Notes under the pieces: model-generated
What the model was told of the DNA's origin: nothing
Databases searched by the model: none
Seen by the model: the letters and a program-made list of their open reading frames with translations, nothing else
Shown: positions 25,568-38,473 of the stretch, one piece after another
Layout: every line of letters starts with the position of its first letter
Numbering within the stretch: position 1 is the stretch's first letter
Assembly: GCF_014066305.1 (NCBI RefSeq)
Contig: NW_023501061.1
Coordinates: 248,001 to 312,000, forward strand
Direction of reading: 5' to 3'
DNA length: 64,000 nucleotides
Source of the DNA: Letharia columbiana
Lineage: Eukaryota; Ascomycota; Lecanoromycetes; Lecanorales; Parmeliaceae
Made by a program: the position numbers and the translations under genes

Positions 25568-27285
25568 TCAACTCGATTGTTTTATATCCCTCAGTGACTC
25601 AATCGACCGAGCCATGGCAAAGACCATCTCCTCATCGCCATATTGCGCAATTACCTGAATTCCCACTGAAGTCGGCGCGTTCTGATCAATCCCATCTTGT
25701 CCTGCGATTGACACTGGTAGACTCAGAGCGGGGATTCCAGCGAGACTTGCTGGCACCGTAAGAAAATCAACACTATATGAGTCTATGGAGGCTTTATTTT
25801 TGAGAGAACTATGCCTTGGCGGTAACGATTGCGCTGTGGGAGTCAAAATAACATCGACTTTTGGTTCACTTCCAGACCCATCTTGGTGTTTTAGGAGGGG
25901 GTGACTTAACGCAAAGGCATTATTGAAGTCCCTCTGTACTAGCCTGCGCACTTTCTGAGCCGTTTTGAAGTAATTGTCGATTGCCGCAGCACTCAAGCTG
26001 TAGGAACCGAGAAGAATCCTCCTCTTTACCTCTTCTCCAAGACCAGCGCCCCGTGTAGACGCGAATAAAACGTTGTCGGCCCGCTCCAAGGCCGAGTTTT
26101 TGTTGCCATAACGGACGCCATCATACTTGGCAAGATTTGAAGATGTTTCCGCTGGCGCTATCACGTAGTACGCTGAGAGAGCCATTTTTGTGGTGGCTAA
26201 AGACAGCATGTGGATTGTATGACCCTGGTTCCGAAGACCTTGCAATGTTTCCAGCCAGGCTCTTCTTACCTCCGGTTGGAGCTCTGCAGTGTTGTACTCC
26301 GTTGGGACTCCTACGCGCACCGAAGGTGTGTCGCCCCAGCCCTGCTTTGCTTTGCGTTCAAGCAATTGTTGCGCAATCCTGGAGCGTGTGCTCACTGGTA
26401 TGGAGGTAGGATCTCGAGAGTCGAAGCCTTCGACCGCGTCTGCAACCATCGTCAGGCCAGAAACATGAGCAGACTGGAGTCTCCTTACCGAAGATATTCC
26501 TTGCCATGGAGCTATCCTTGGCTAGTATGCCAATAGTGTCAAGAGAATTTGCATATGCCACGATACCCCATCGGGACACCATGCCATACGAAGGCTTGAA
26601 GCCTATAATACCCGTATATGCAGCTGGAAGGCGTACAGACCCTCCGGTGTCTGTGCCCAATGCACTATTCCAGTGAGCCAGAGTTCTGCAGTCCAAAACT
26701 CAAAACGTACGCATCACATTGCCCAGTAGCAACAGCTACAGCGCTGCCACCAGAGCTTCCACCAGCTGACAGAGAACCTCCGTCTTGAGTATAGCTATTT
26801 TTGACAGCACCATAGATCGAGTTTATAGAGTCGGACCTTTGTCATCTGTCAAACCAGGCGTTGGCAGCCACGAACCGACTGAAAGCATACCCCATTCCAA
26901 ATTCATCTAAATTGGTCTTTCCAGCGATCAATGCCCCAGCGTGTTTGAGCTTTTCGACTACCGTGGCCGGGTACGGGCTGTGGAAGCCTTTCAGAATTGC
27001 GGACGCGCATGTCGTCGGCTCTTCAGATGTGCATATATTGTCCTTCACAGCTATTAAGCAGCCATCAATGGCAGACTTTGGTGTACCTATGAGAGCAATC
27101 AGATACGCTTTGCCTAAGCTTTCCTTGATGGATGTACCTCTATCTCGTCGTTTATCTGCGTCTCGTAGATTCGAAGTATGTTCCGAGATCAAAGTGCCCT
27201 CATCGCGGGGGCATACGAAGGCGTTCAGAAGCTTGTTGACCTGCTGATTGGCGAAACACGTCTCAGCTCTTCGCAGCAGCGACAT
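25568..27285 (-). CDS. HER2: Mitochondrial glutamyl-tRNA(Gln) amidotransferase subunit A
   Basis: Amidase subunit of the GatFAB-type complex, which converts Glu-tRNA(Gln) into Gln-tRNA(Gln) in mitochondria. Exons 27285-26891, 26836-26711, 26664-26489 and 26439-25568 join in frame to 522 residues, with introns of 46-54 bp. The amidase-signature triad is complete: Lys in IAVKDNICT, the cis-Ser in [13 protein letters not shown] and the nucleophile Ser region [12 protein letters not shown]. The signature spans about residues 80-210. The N-terminus ([15 protein letters not shown]) is amphipathic with few acidic residues, as expected for mitochondrial import, but a cleavage site is not obvious. Length is normal for fungal GatA. 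Divergent from the phosphoesterase gene. Confidence 0.93.
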
Positions 27286-27949
27286 GTATCACGCTCTGGG
27301 GCATGAATGCTGTGCTGTGCTCTCCTGGTCACTTGGTCGACGACAGCGGAAGCTTTGAAGATTTAGCGTGTTCATAATCCTTTTGAATGCTTGGCATCAG
27401 ACATTCCTACGTACCCCCTGGTGCCCCATAGATTCCAATTATCAACTTCATAACTACAATTCGGATTTTTGACAGACTTGGCCGCGTAGAGTCGCAATAA
27501 TAGTGGATAAAAGTATTGTATACAGAAGGTTTGTATTTGAATTATTCATTCATGACTATTTAGAAATTGAGAACGAATTATCGATTACGCTGCTCAAGAA
27601 TAACTTCATTTTCTTCCCGACTTCATAGATTTACCAATTCCGTATAGGTTTTATCTTTTTTAGTAGCGCTGGAATCGCCGCGATGAGGAGTCTAATTCAT
27701 ATATAGATGTTTTTACAATTCAAATCATGGCTGTGACGTTGGTAATTTGGATCTATAGGGTACGTAGGAATCTTTGATGCCAAGCATTCGAAGGGATTAT
27801 GAATACGCTAAACGTTCGGTCTTATCTCCGGTAGGCCAAACGTCACAGGCAGACAGGCCATCAACAGCTTTGAATGTAGTCTCGTCTGATGGAGCTTGAC
27901 ACTTGAATAACTTCTACGAGACGATGTGGAGGAGAAAGGAATTCTCACA
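27286..27949. promoter_or_regulatory. Divergent promoter region between GatA and metallophosphoesterase genes
   Basis: 664 bp between two start codons facing apart. The middle (27440-27740) is clearly more AT-rich than its surroundings, with several TATA-like stretches. Both promoters must lie here. Confidence 0.5.
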
Positions 27950-29876
27950 ATGATAATCAGGTTTCGCTACGGAGCTTTGGCTCTGACGATTGTGAGGGCA
28001 GTCCTTGCAGCTCAACCTTCAGCTGCTCCGCCAGTCTCGGCGCCTCTAAGAGAGCTACCTTGGGGCCAACTCAATTTCCTACATACGACAGATACCCATG
28101 GCTGGCATGCTGGGCATCTCCAAGAGTGAGATTCCACTTTTCCGCAGCATTTGAAGCTTCCGCTCATCTGGAAGCAGACCATCATTCAGCGCCGACTGGG
28201 GTGATTACATTTCGTTTGCAGAAAGACTACACGAGAGAGCGGATGAAGAGGGCGCAGATCTTTTGCTTGTGGATACGGGAGACCGGATAGAAGGTAATGG
28301 GCTCTACGATGCTTCGGAACCAAAAGGCAAATACACCTTGAAGATATTTGGAGAGCAGGATGTTGATGTGATATGTTCGGGAAATCATGAGCTCTACAAA
28401 AATTCCTCGTCCGAGAACGAATACTACGAGACTGTGCCCGACTTTCTCGGCAACTACCTTGCATCAAACCTCGACATCATTGATTCCAAGACCGGAGAAC
28501 AACGGCCCTTAGCTCAACGATTCAAGAAGTTCACAACGAAGAATCAGGGTATCCGTGTCCTAGCTTTTGGCTTCCTTTTCAATTTTAGAGGCAATTCCCA
28601 TAATACCGTTGTCCAGAGGGTGCAAGAGACCATCAAGGAAAAATGGTTTCAGGAAGCTATACGAGATAGGGAGGTCGACCTTTTCCTTGTCATCGGTCAT
28701 GTCCCGCTCCGCACCCAAGAGTTCGCCAGTATCTTCAAGGCGATCCGAGAACAGCAATGGGACGTCACTATCCAATTCTTTGGCGGTCACACTCATATCC
28801 GAGATTACGCCAAATACGATAGCAAAGCCTACGGGCTCGAGAGCGGTCGCTACATGGAAACCATTGGCTTCATGTCCGTCACTGGGCTGCCTACCAATGG
28901 GAAGTCCAACCCAATGTACAGAGATGCTGCAGCACCTCGTGCAGCTCGAGTGGCTTCACCAACCTTCTCCCGCCGCTACATCGATAACAACCTTTTTTCC
29001 TTTCACCAACACACGAATCTCAACGAAACTACCTTCCCTACCGAGCACGGCCGCAATGTCTCTTCAATGATTGCATCGGCTCGCGAGACCCTGAAGCTCG
29101 ATAAGGCCTACGGCTGCGCTCCAAAGGACTACTGGACTAATCGAGCCCCGTACCCAAGCGAGAATAGTATCTTCTCTTGGCTGCAAGATGAGGTGCTGCC
29201 AGACGTGGTCCTTGACATCGACAGAGCTGATGTGCCACGCATGGCGTTTACAAACACCGGCGCCCTACGATTCGATATCTTCAAAGGGCCGTTCACAGTC
29301 GACACCACCTACACGGTCAGCCCATTTACTAGCGGCTTCCGCTACATCAAAGATGTGCCATTTAGCGTTGCCAAGCGGCTGCTGCAGATAATCAATCAAG
29401 AGGTGCCCCAGCTCTGGCCCGCCTCGCAGTCGATTGCTTTCAAGGGGCCAGTACAATCGGTGCAAGCAAGCACTCACCCAGTAGATGAGCAACTATTTCT
29501 CGCCAACGGGCAGATGCCATTGGGGAAACACCACGCACCTGACCACGACGCCGAGCTCACACCCGGCTACACCACAATAGACGATGCAGGTTCTGATGGC
29601 GACGACACCATCCACGCCCCCATCGACTTCTACCGCGTCCCAAATGCCCTTGAGTCCCGTATCGGCTTCCCCCCCGCCGCGACGGAAGACTCGAAAGAAT
29701 CCGCTGATCCGGTATCAGTGGATCTAATCTACGTCGACTTCATCGAAAGCTACATCTTGCTGGCGCTGAAGTTCTTGGGCACGGATTATGCAGAGCCGGA
29801 CACGGATGTTTACATGGAAGGAAGGGACATGACCGGGTTGATTGCTCAATGGGTACAGGAGCGTTGGAAGTGTTGA
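27950..29876 (+). CDS. Secreted or vacuolar metallophosphoesterase, 5'-nucleotidase-like (YHR202W type)
   Basis: Exons 27950-28125 and 28190-29876 (64-bp intron) encode 620 residues. The N-terminus ([18 protein letters not shown]) is a signal peptide. The calcineurin-like metal-binding motifs are in order: [11 protein letters not shown] (about residue 45), [21 protein letters not shown] and GGHTHIRDY. All metal ligands are visible. The C-terminal part, with [16 protein letters not shown] and YIKDVPF, matches the 5'-nucleotidase C-terminal domain that binds substrate. Yeast YHR202W, a vacuolar protein, is the likely counterpart; the natural substrate, nucleotide or other phosphoester, is unknown. 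The start at 27950 is chosen because the upstream ATG at 27923 is out of frame and quickly stopped. Confidence 0.85.
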
Positions 29877-30317
29877 GAGGTTGTACATTATGTCAACAGG
29901 AAAGGGATTGTGGACGCGCTAGGATGGATGGAGTCCTCGCTAGCGTTGAAAGAAGGGATAGCAGCTATGCATTCCTCGCTTCGTGACGTATGTAGATGCT
30001 ATAGACCATATCGCTTGATAATGCTCCATTGCATATCCGGTGCTGCTATGATCATCAATACTCGCTGGATCAGAACGACAATGCTCGCTAAGTCGATACC
30101 GGCCGCTGAAAGAGACTCGAAGCTATGCGGAGACGCCACGTCCAAACACAGCAATGAGTCGCCACGAGACGAGTCAAGATGCTGAGCCGCTGGGCCAGAA
30201 AAGGAGGGTCTTCGACTCCTCCAAGATGATACCTGTCGCCGGGAGCGATCGGCGGACGTGGAAAGAATAGCTCCACCGTCCCCATCGGGATACGGAATCC
30301 ATCCACACAACCGCCCC
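29877..30317. other. Convergent 3' intergenic region
   Basis: Between two converging genes. Nothing protein-like. Confidence 0.5.
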
Positions 30318-31700
30318 TCACAAACCCGGCACCCCCTCCCACCCCTTCCAGTCGAGCCGGATGCCCAGATCGCCCAACTTGGCCCGCGCCATCATCAAAA
30401 TCTCTCGGGACGGATGGTCCGGATGCCGGATGTCCGCGGCGGGGAAGAAGCCGTCCAGGTGGATGGAGATGCGGGTCAGGAGCGGGAGTGTGGGATCGCG
30501 CGGGTTGCCCCGGGCGCGCACGGCGTGGGTGACCATCTTCTTGATCCGGGCGACGGACGTGGCCACGTTGGGCGGCCGGGGGGATTCGTCGAGGCGCCAG
30601 GTGACGGTCTGGATGGTGCGGGGGAGCTGCTCGTAGATGGGCATCCAGACGTCGGTGAATTCGATGTGGGTCAGGGAGGATTGGGCGAGGAAGGCGGCGC
30701 AGCAGGCTTCGGGGTGGACGGGGTCACTGTCTTCGTCTGCCGAGTACTCGGGACCGGGTTTGGCCAGGAGCTTCAGCGTCCGGAGGGAACCCCGGTGTCT
30801 TCTCAGCGCGGCCTGTGACCCGACGAATACCTCGGCTGCCAGGTTCGGCGTCTCGGCTCCGTGTCGCTCGAACAGGGTCAATGACTGCAGGGACGGTGAA
30901 CCCTCGAGGATGGGGGTCACGCAGTCCCATTCTTCGGCACCGCTGGCGGTATGGTGTGGCAGCCGGCAAATCTCGAGTTCACTCAAGGACAGAGCCGAGA
31001 AGAGTCCTTCGGTCTCCTCGTCGTCGCTACTGGTCGTGGCCGGAAACCGAAGTCTCCGTAATTCTGGTTTTCCGGACACGAAGTCGATCGGGAATTGATC
31101 TTCCTCGCTAATAAGGGATTTCAATTTTGGAAAACACTGACCGACCAACTTGGAAAAGGCGTCCTGGGTCCGGTGATGGGGCCGGGAATCTCTGTCTGAA
31201 GCCGAGAGGATGGTCAGATACCGGAGGTTAGGGAGCAGACGGAACGCTGCTCCGATCCGTCTGAGATCCGCACGGCAAGCCTCAAAATATGGGTTATCTG
31301 GAGTATCTGGACCGCGAGAGCCGCTCGCCCTAGTGATGTTTGCGTTCTGAAGCTTCTTGCCCAGCGCTCCAACAATTTCGTCGGGGTTGATATCGTGCAA
31401 CTTGAAGCCTATTTCTTCTACGTGACGAAGGTAACCATGATCTACTTTTGACAGCCAGTCGAACAGCTGAGATTGGCCATCAAAGGTCAAGGGCAATTTG
31501 TACAGGAATGGCTTGACTTCGCGACAGAGCTGACGATTGACAAGGAGCAGATCAACGAGTGAGGAAGAGTGATTGCGTAAAATATGCGCGTAGATATTCT
31601 CACGTAGCTCTAGGGCACAGGTGAGAAAGCGTGGGCTCGGCTGAGCGGTAGCTCTTGCCTTCATTTTGCCACTCCTACAGTTTGATTGAGGACGAGGCAT
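30318..31700 (-). CDS. F-box-like / 2EXR-type hypothetical protein
   Basis: Single exon of 460 residues with ATG at 31700. The N-terminal block resembles fungal F-box-like proteins: TCALELRENIYAHIL, then LLLVNRQLCREVKPFLY, the pattern of a short helical motif in which a hydrophobic Leu/Ile series precedes a CRQ-like motif. The rest has irregular leucine-rich segments (LPNLRYLTILSAS, LSLSELEICRLPHH, GSPSLQSLTLFERH) that may form degenerate LRR-like repeats. Third codon positions become very G/C-rich toward the C-terminus. Such genes are numerous and variable in filamentous fungi; function is unknown. A CAG repeat (about 31718-31735) lies just upstream in the leader. Confidence 0.65.
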   Translation of the reverse strand: MPRPQSNCRSGKMKARATAQPSPRFLTCALELRENIYAHILRNHSSSLVDLLLVNRQLCREVKPFLYKLPLTFDGQSQLFDWLSKVDHGYLRHVEEIGFKLHDINPDEIVGALGKKLQNANITRASGSRGPDTPDNPYFEACRADLRRIGAAFRLLPNLRYLTILSASDRDSRPHHRTQDAFSKLVGQCFPKLKSLISEEDQFPIDFVSGKPELRRLRFPATTSSDDEETEGLFSALSLSELEICRLPHHTASGAEEWDCVTPILEGSPSLQSLTLFERHGAETPNLAAEVFVGSQAALRRHRGSLRTLKLLAKPGPEYSADEDSDPVHPEACCAAFLAQSSLTHIEFTDVWMPIYEQLPRTIQTVTWRLDESPRPPNVATSVARIKKMVTHAVRARGNPRDPTLPLLTRISIHLDGFFPAADIRHPDHPSREILMMARAKLGDLGIRLDWKGWEGVPGL

Positions 31701-33627
31701 GGCAACAGACAAAGCAGCAGCAGCAGCAGTCTTGAGAGTTCATCAAAAGGCAGGGAATCTTTTTTCCGGTGGAAGGGCGAAAAGTTGAAAGCAAGTACAG
31801 CCGGCAATGAGTAAAAGTGGGTATGTATGAGAGGTAGAGGGTGGTGTCGTGATCCAAGATTATGTATTTATGTATTGAGGCGCTCCTTCTATGAAGATGG
31901 AGGCAAAAATAAACAAGGAGGACGGAGGAGAAGGAAGAGATGAAATAACTTTTTCCAACCTAACGGCCGGTTCAAGGCCATGCTCGGCCCTGGTGGTTTA
32001 GAAGAGAGAGGAGAAAAGGAGAGGAAATTTGGGCATTGCTATCACAATCACAATAATATCTGACAAATAGTAAGGAAAGGATGGACGCTACCGACATGGA
32101 CCAGGAGTTAAAGCTTTTTTTATTTTTTTTTCCTTTTTTTTTTACTTCCGGTGGCAGTTTGTTGAACACTTGAGATTATTTTGAAACGGAGAAGGGCTTA
32201 TCCGCACGAGAGTAAATGATGTGCAGACCGAAGCCATTAAATCTCCGATCCAGGATGCAAGATCCAATGACCATGACTTATCACTCGGCTGACACTAAGC
32301 GTCCGTGTTGTATGGATGCACTAGGACATCAGGATTGAAGTAGCCTGAATAGCCACAGCATCCTCTTTGCAAGCCATGTGCTCAAGCGCGCGCCTTGCAG
32401 CCAGCAACGGGCGCCTCTTTCCCTTGAAGGCTTTGAAAGAGGATTAAGAGAGAGAAAATTAAAATTAGAAAAAAAATTGAATGGATAAGCAGTTTGGCGA
32501 CTTTGGGCTTGCGGTGAGCTCAGGTGTCCGTGATGGCGGATGGTAAAGATGTTCATGCGGGAATATGGATATATCCATGTATTGATGTATTCATGTATAA
32601 TCATCATTATTGGCAAGTGGTAGAGATGAAATGTTAAGAAAGATGGGCAGGCAAAGGCTAATGGTCGGAAAGTGATGCAGCGTTGTGTCATTGCCATTGC
32701 CATCGCTTGTGCCATTGCTATCGATCTGCCATGGATCTACATGTACATTGCACAGCTTGGATGGACGTTCTTCCGAAGGAACAGACGTTGGGCATTGGTA
32801 CGCCTTACGACTCCCAGCGGCATGGAGCGGATAGATTGGATGTGATGGATGCGATGCGATGCGATGCGATGCTCAATCTTGCTCAGAAGTGGGGTCTAGA
32901 TCTCACAACGTGGCAAAGATGGGAAGATCATACAACCTCCATTTCGCTCTCCATCGAATCATGTCCTTTGGGGCCCGACGTGGCCACCAGGATGCACGAC
33001 GCTTGGGAAGTTGGAAGTTGGGAAAAATTGGGAAGTTGGGAACGGATGCCGATGGATCGCGAGCGGGAAAATCATGGAGATCTTCCTTTTAGCCGCACTA
33101 CTTTTACACTTTACACTAGGAGAATTAAAGTATTCAACTTTTTCACCTTTTGAACGATCATGTCCGGAGTACATGTACCTTAGGAGGCGAAAAGGGGGGA
33201 AGCATCGACTCCTGATAGGCTGTTACCCCCCCATTGATGCCCAAACTTAATCTCTCATGTTTAATTTCAAACTTACTTAGCTAGCAAATCAAAAGCTAAG
33301 AAATAATCTAAGTACCAGTGTACAAGAGACGCCCGAGTCATGTGCGCTGGTGGCACCCGAATACCGGATATCTCCGCATGCATTACGGTGTACCGCCCCT
33401 TCAATTACCTACATCCTCTAAGCGCTTTTCCTACTGATCAGTGATCAAGTCCCGGTCTTGAGGGATAGACGGAATGCATAAGCACCGAATCACTTCACAT
33501 GGAAAAGCACCCATACCCACATTCTGCCGCTTGTCCTGTCAACCCATCGCCTCGGAGGTTTTAATATCAATGACAACGTCGTAGTACAGTACTTGATGGA
33601 TGACCAGTCAGGATTCCAATTTCCGCT
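31701..33627. other. Long intergenic region (1.9 kb) with simple repeats
   Basis: Holds the leader of the F-box-like gene (CT-rich on its coding strand), homopolymer T tracts at 32116-32150, GCGAT x4 at 32851-32870 and an imperfect GGAAGTTGG repeat at 33006-33043. A 156-codon plus-strand frame at 32683-33153 spans the repeats and is not protein-like. No gene supported. Confidence 0.5.
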
Positions 33628-34943
33628 TTAAACCCTTAACAACTTAGCCCCATACTTGGCGATCAGATCCTCCGAGGGGAAGCTCATATTCTCCAACCCC
33701 TGGGCATATGGGGTAGGCACTTCCGCGCCAGTGATTCGGACTGCGGGCGCGTCTAGGTAGTCAAATGCGTACTCCATGGTCAGAGCTAATATCTCCGCGC
33801 CTACCCCGAAGCTCGGGAATCCACTTTCCACTGCCATCAGATGGCCTGTCTTCTTCACCGACTTGACGATCGCTTCGACATCCATGGGCTTCACGGATCG
33901 GAGGTTGATGACTTCGGCCTCAACCCCGTAATCCTTCTTCATTTGTTCGGCTGCAGTGAGGGCCTGACCCACGCAACGAGAGAGTGTGACGATGGTTAAG
34001 TCTTTGCCGGCGCGCTCAATCTTGGCCTTGCCGAAAGGTAGTACGAAGTCATCCCTTTGCGCTGCTTCGGACATTGGGAAAGGTGTGCCGTATAGTAGTC
34101 TGTAAACAGGTCAGTCCGAACCCATTGGCCCTTGGGCTTCGCCGTATGAAAGAATGCCTACTCGTTCTCTAACACGACAACAGGATTAGGATCTCTGATC
34201 GCAGCCTTGAGCAGTCCTTTTGCGTCTTCCGAGCTCCAAGGCGCAACTACTTTCAGGCCGGGTATGCTACCGTACCAACTCGAGTAATCTTGTGAGTGTT
34301 GAGCAGCGACGCCCGAGGCAAAGCCATTAGGGCCTCGGAATGTGATGTTACATGGCTGGATCCCACCAGACATATAATGTGTTTTGGCTGCGGAGTTGAT
34401 GATTTGATCGATTGCTTGCATGGCGAAATTGAAGGTCATAAACTCGCACTGAGATCATTGTGTCAGCTTACACGACACATTGGTATCAGGTATGGCGCAA
34501 ATCGGAGCATACCACAGGGTGTAAGCCTGCTAACGCTGCTCCGACTGTAAGGCCGGCAAAGCCCGATTCTGTAATTGGACTGTCGATGACCCTCTTTTCC
34601 CCGAACCTATCCAGTAGTCCTTTGGTGACCTTGTATCTGTCTCATGTGTCAGAGAAATCATGCCTGCCAAACTTCGGGCGGACACTTACGCTCCATTGTA
34701 CTGGGCGACTTCTTCACCCAGGACGAACACTTTTTCATTCGATTCGAGCTCCTCCGCTAGAGCTTCGTTCAAGGCATCTCTCACCGCCACCTCTTTCACT
34801 CCACTCGGCGTAGCGTATCTTCTTCTGTTCACGATCGCAGGTAATGAAGCTGCTGGTTGTAAGACGGATCGGGTCGGGGCTATCAAAGGTCGAGAAGCTG
34901 CGAGGAGACGTGAGGCCGGGCGGAGAAGGCGTGAAGTAACCAT
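33628..34943 (-). CDS. PDB1: Pyruvate dehydrogenase E1 component subunit beta, mitochondrial
   Basis: Beta chain of the thiamine-dependent E1 enzyme, which decarboxylates pyruvate in the matrix. Exons 34943-34690, 34636-34513, 34448-34162 and 34099-33628 join in frame to 378 residues. The N-terminus ([17 protein letters not shown]) is a clear mitochondrial presequence ending near RRRYATPSG. Family blocks follow: [54 protein letters not shown] and the C-terminal transketolase domain with [12 protein letters not shown] and [10 protein letters not shown]. Catalytic Glu and His regions are present. Length is normal. Confidence 0.95.
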
Positions 34944-35548
34944 GGCAAGAGCTGTGGGCGATTTGATTGGAACTCAGACAACTGCAATATCTAGGGATCG
35001 TAGCTACAAGACCATGTTGTGTGTTTGCAGAATGTAATGAGAGGTCTTTGCAGCTTCGCCGGCGAACGTTGGAGGAATTCGCCGACGCTAGTGTTCCTGC
35101 GTTGGGATTTCGGAGCGGAACCTTTACGGTCTCACGGTCGACCATCTAATATGTTGTACAGCTTCACGGTCAATTGCCTTACTTAGCTTCGAACGACCAG
35201 GCGTTTCATCAAATTAAAGCCTTGAAAGGCAGGGAGTGATCACGGGTATGCCCAGGGTCTTGCCCAGGGATTTTGTCTAATTCAGCATTTGGATCTTTAC
35301 GTGGGTAAGAAACACTGGCATGCCAACAGCCCTAGAGCTGAACGCAAGCCCCCAAGGACATCACCATGTCGGCATTAAAGGGGAGTCCTTTGTGTGATGT
35401 ATTTGATTTAGAAGACAGCTTGCGCAGGGTATGCTATATTTATTGCTGAAGAAGAGCGCAAATTGCTCTCAAATGCGAATGCAGACTTGAAAGATAGAAA
35501 TGCCGACACTGGACACCTTGCTGTCAACTGTACCCTTCTTGGCACGTC
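34944..35548. other. Intergenic: PDB1 promoter and ERG6 3' region
   Basis: 605 bp. The PDB1 promoter lies at the left end on the minus strand. No gene or repeat seen. Confidence 0.5.
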
Positions 35549-36790
35549 CTATGCTTTTGGTTTCCTCGCAATCATCAAATACATCGGAGTGAACAGCTTC
35601 TCCTTACCCCCCGCCACCAAGCAATCAGCTGCATACGCGAGACTGTCTGCGGTTCTCTTCGTTCCCTTCGGCGCAACTCCAATTCTCTCCAACCCTCCAA
35701 CAGCAGTATGAGCCAAAAAGCGCCCTATCCTAGTCATCCGAGCGATGGTGAGGACATCACCAAGGCTCGATGCCATCCTCAAGTCTCCGTCCAGGGGATA
35801 GTACCATGGCCGTGCGTCTGTGCGGTCCGCCAAATCCTCATGCATCTCAAGCTCAAAGCCGGCAGCCTTGATCGCTTCCAGGCCCTCGGACACTCTCACC
35901 ATGTTTGAAATCCCATCGCCTTGTTCAATTCCCAGGCGAACCTCGCGGTGGTGAGGATTATCATTGTCATAACGGTCGGTCATGAACCATTCGTAAACAC
36001 CGAACACACCACCAGGCTTCAGTACTCGAAAGATCTGGGAGTAGACTCCTTCCAGAGACGGGGCGTGAACAGTAGCCTCTATAGCGTACACTGCATCGAA
36101 ACTCTCAGCAGGAAAGGACATTTGCTATCCTCATTCAATTAGCGAGTCTTCCCCTTGGAGCTGAGCTTGACACATACCATGAAATCACCTTTAGTGAAAC
36201 TCAGGTGGTCCGAAAGTCCTTCCTGTGCAGCGTACTTGCCAGCACGCTCAATTTGATAGTCGTTGTTGTTCAATCCAACGATGTTGACGCCTGCAAATTT
36301 TGCAATCTCCCTTGCTGGACCGCCAACGCCACATCCTACGTCCAGAACCTTCATACCTTGTCGAAGGCCCATCGTGTGCGCCAAATAGTGTTCGTGTCGA
36401 GCAATGGCTCGGTGGAAGCCTTCACCGTACGCGAATCGACAGAAATGGAAAGAACCTCCCCAGCCATATTCGTAGAGATCTGTGGCGAGATTGTAATATT
36501 GCCTGGTAAGAGTGGCATATTCTGCTTTCCGTGCCTAATTGATCTGTTAGCGAGGACTTGGAATTATTCGCGGAGCGATGAGCGTTTACTTCTCTAACTT
36601 CTACAGTTTCCGTGCCAGCAGACTTGTTGTCCCAATGCTTGAAATACTCGTCAGTAGCTGCCTTGTGTGCATCATGGTCCTTGTTCAGCATTGATCGAAA
36701 GCCTTTCGAGTCGACAGATTTACCGTGCATCGCCTTATTGAAGGCGGCATCTCGTGAATGGTCCTCGTTTTCAAGGGCAATTGGGGCCAT
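35549..36790 (-). CDS. ERG6: Sterol 24-C-methyltransferase (ergosterol pathway)
   Basis: Transfers a methyl group from S-adenosylmethionine to C-24 of the sterol side chain in ergosterol synthesis, at the ER or lipid droplets. Exons 36790-36590, 36534-36178 and 36124-35549 join in frame to 377 residues. Conserved segments in order: [17 protein letters not shown]-binding motif [17 protein letters not shown] (about residue 125), [38 protein letters not shown] and the C-terminal sterol-methyltransferase domain with [12 protein letters not shown]. Length and start match fungal Erg6. Divergent from SLT11. Confidence 0.95.
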
Positions 36791-37195
36791 GGTGGGATTG
36801 TAATAGATCGGTAGCCGTAGGCTCGATGTGGGTTCTTTTTTGAATCTCGTGTTGTGTAAATTGATGAAGTAGCAAAGGTAGTAAGGTACAAAAAGGAACA
36901 ATAATGGCCAAGGGGCGAGTGAAATATATTTGCTCTTCACCTATCTTGGGACTTTGACTTTGGCAGGGTCCGGCGCTAGGAACGCGGCTTGGCACCGGCC
37001 TTAAGTCTCCGAAGTTGCCGCTCAGACCACTTTTGCATCTCGCAGCAGCACAGCAACGGTGGTTTCACATCAGTCGGCATATTTACGACCTGGTGAATAA
37101 TCAACACGACCTGCTACAATTGTACGCTGAACTGTGCCTTCAAAACAAATTCTAACTTCAACTACAAAGATCAGCAACCAACAGCTCAGAGTACT
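36791..37195. promoter_or_regulatory. Divergent promoter region, ERG6 and SLT11
   Basis: 405 bp between opposite start codons. I did not find a convincing sterol-response element. Confidence 0.5.
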
Positions 37196-38473
37196 ATGCC
37201 ACCCCAAATCAAGCAAGATCTCAATCGCTCTGGTTGGGAAACGACTGGTAAGTACTGAGAAATAAGATCCTTCACTCTTCCTGTTGGTCCTCGCTGACTC
37301 GCATTTGGATTATAGATTTCCCTTCCGTTTGTGAGAATTGCCTGCCTGACAACCCATATGTACAGATGCTCAAAGAGGATCATGGAGCGGTGAGAGAAGT
37401 CTGGCTGCGCACGACTTTAAGACAAACGACTGACAGACGGCACTTACTAGGAATGCAAAATATGCACTAGACCCTTCACCATATTTCGATGGAAAGCTGA
37501 CCGGACCGCTCGAGCGAAGCGTACAAACATCTGCCTCACATGTGCTCGCCTAAAGAATTGCTGTCAGTGTTGCATGCTGGATCTCTCGTTTGGCCTACCC
37601 ATTGTAGTGAGAGATGCCGCGCTCAAAATGGTCGCACCAGGCCCAGAAAGCAGTATCAACAGAGAATACTACGCCCAGGAGAATGAGAGGGAGATCGAGG
37701 AGGGCAGAGGCGGGGTCGAAGAATACGAAAAGACGGACGAAAAAGCGAGGGAGTTACTACGCCGATTAGCGAACAGCGAACCATATTACAAGCGTCAACG
37801 GCGGCTGGAAGTTAATGAGGAGGATCCGAAGGCGGAGGGAGAAACAGGTCCTGAGGACGGCGGCCAAAGAAGAATAGCTGCAGCGCCGGGACCGATAAGG
37901 ACGCACGACAGCAGGGGAGGCCGCGGCGGAGCAAGAGGAGGAGCTTTGCGAGGTCGAGGAGGAGCAAGAGGAGGGCGAGGCTTCCCCGGCACTGCTCAAC
38001 TACCACCTCAACCTCAGGACATCCTACCGCCGCGAGATAAAAACATCACATCACTAATGGTCACGGGGGTCGAGGACGATCTCCCAGAGCACGCTATACG
38101 CACGTTCTTCTCACCTTTTGGTGTCCTCAGGTCTTTGGTCTGCAGTCACAGGTCCCATGCGGCATTTCTAAACTACGCAACAAGGGAAGGAGCCGAGGCA
38201 GCAGCAGAGCACTGTCAAGGCAGAGCAATAATTGCGGGTTGCCCACTACGAGTAAACTGGGCGCGGCCGAAAGCGCTAGATCATCTTGATACAGAAGAAA
38301 GGATGTCGTATGCGCGCGCAGGACGGGATACAGCGAAGGCTATCAAGGCTGTGAATAGGGCCCCGGCACCAGAGATCGAGGGAGGACAACCCCAAGAGGT
38401 AGACCAAATGGCTTCCATAGCTCCTCCGCCTGGGCAGGAAGACGTGAATTACGCTAGTTTGGCAGGAAATTGA
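37196..38473 (+). CDS. SLT11: Pre-mRNA-splicing factor Slt11/Ecm2 (RBM22 family)
   Basis: Spliceosome component that contacts U6 snRNA near the active site. Exons 37196-37247, 37316-37389 and 37451-38473 give 382 residues. The N-terminal zinc-binding part has cysteines in CENC, CKIC, CLTC and CCQCC order, and the block GWETTDFPSVCENCLPDNPY is typical. A Glu/Lys-rich linker and an RGG-rich stretch (about 232-265) precede one RRM, LMVTGVEDDLPEHAIRTFF to GCPLRVNWARPK (about 285-360). The Arg/Gly stretch between the zinc part and the RRM is longer than I expect for yeast Ecm2. Start ATG and both introns (68 and 61 bp) are well supported. Confidence 0.92.
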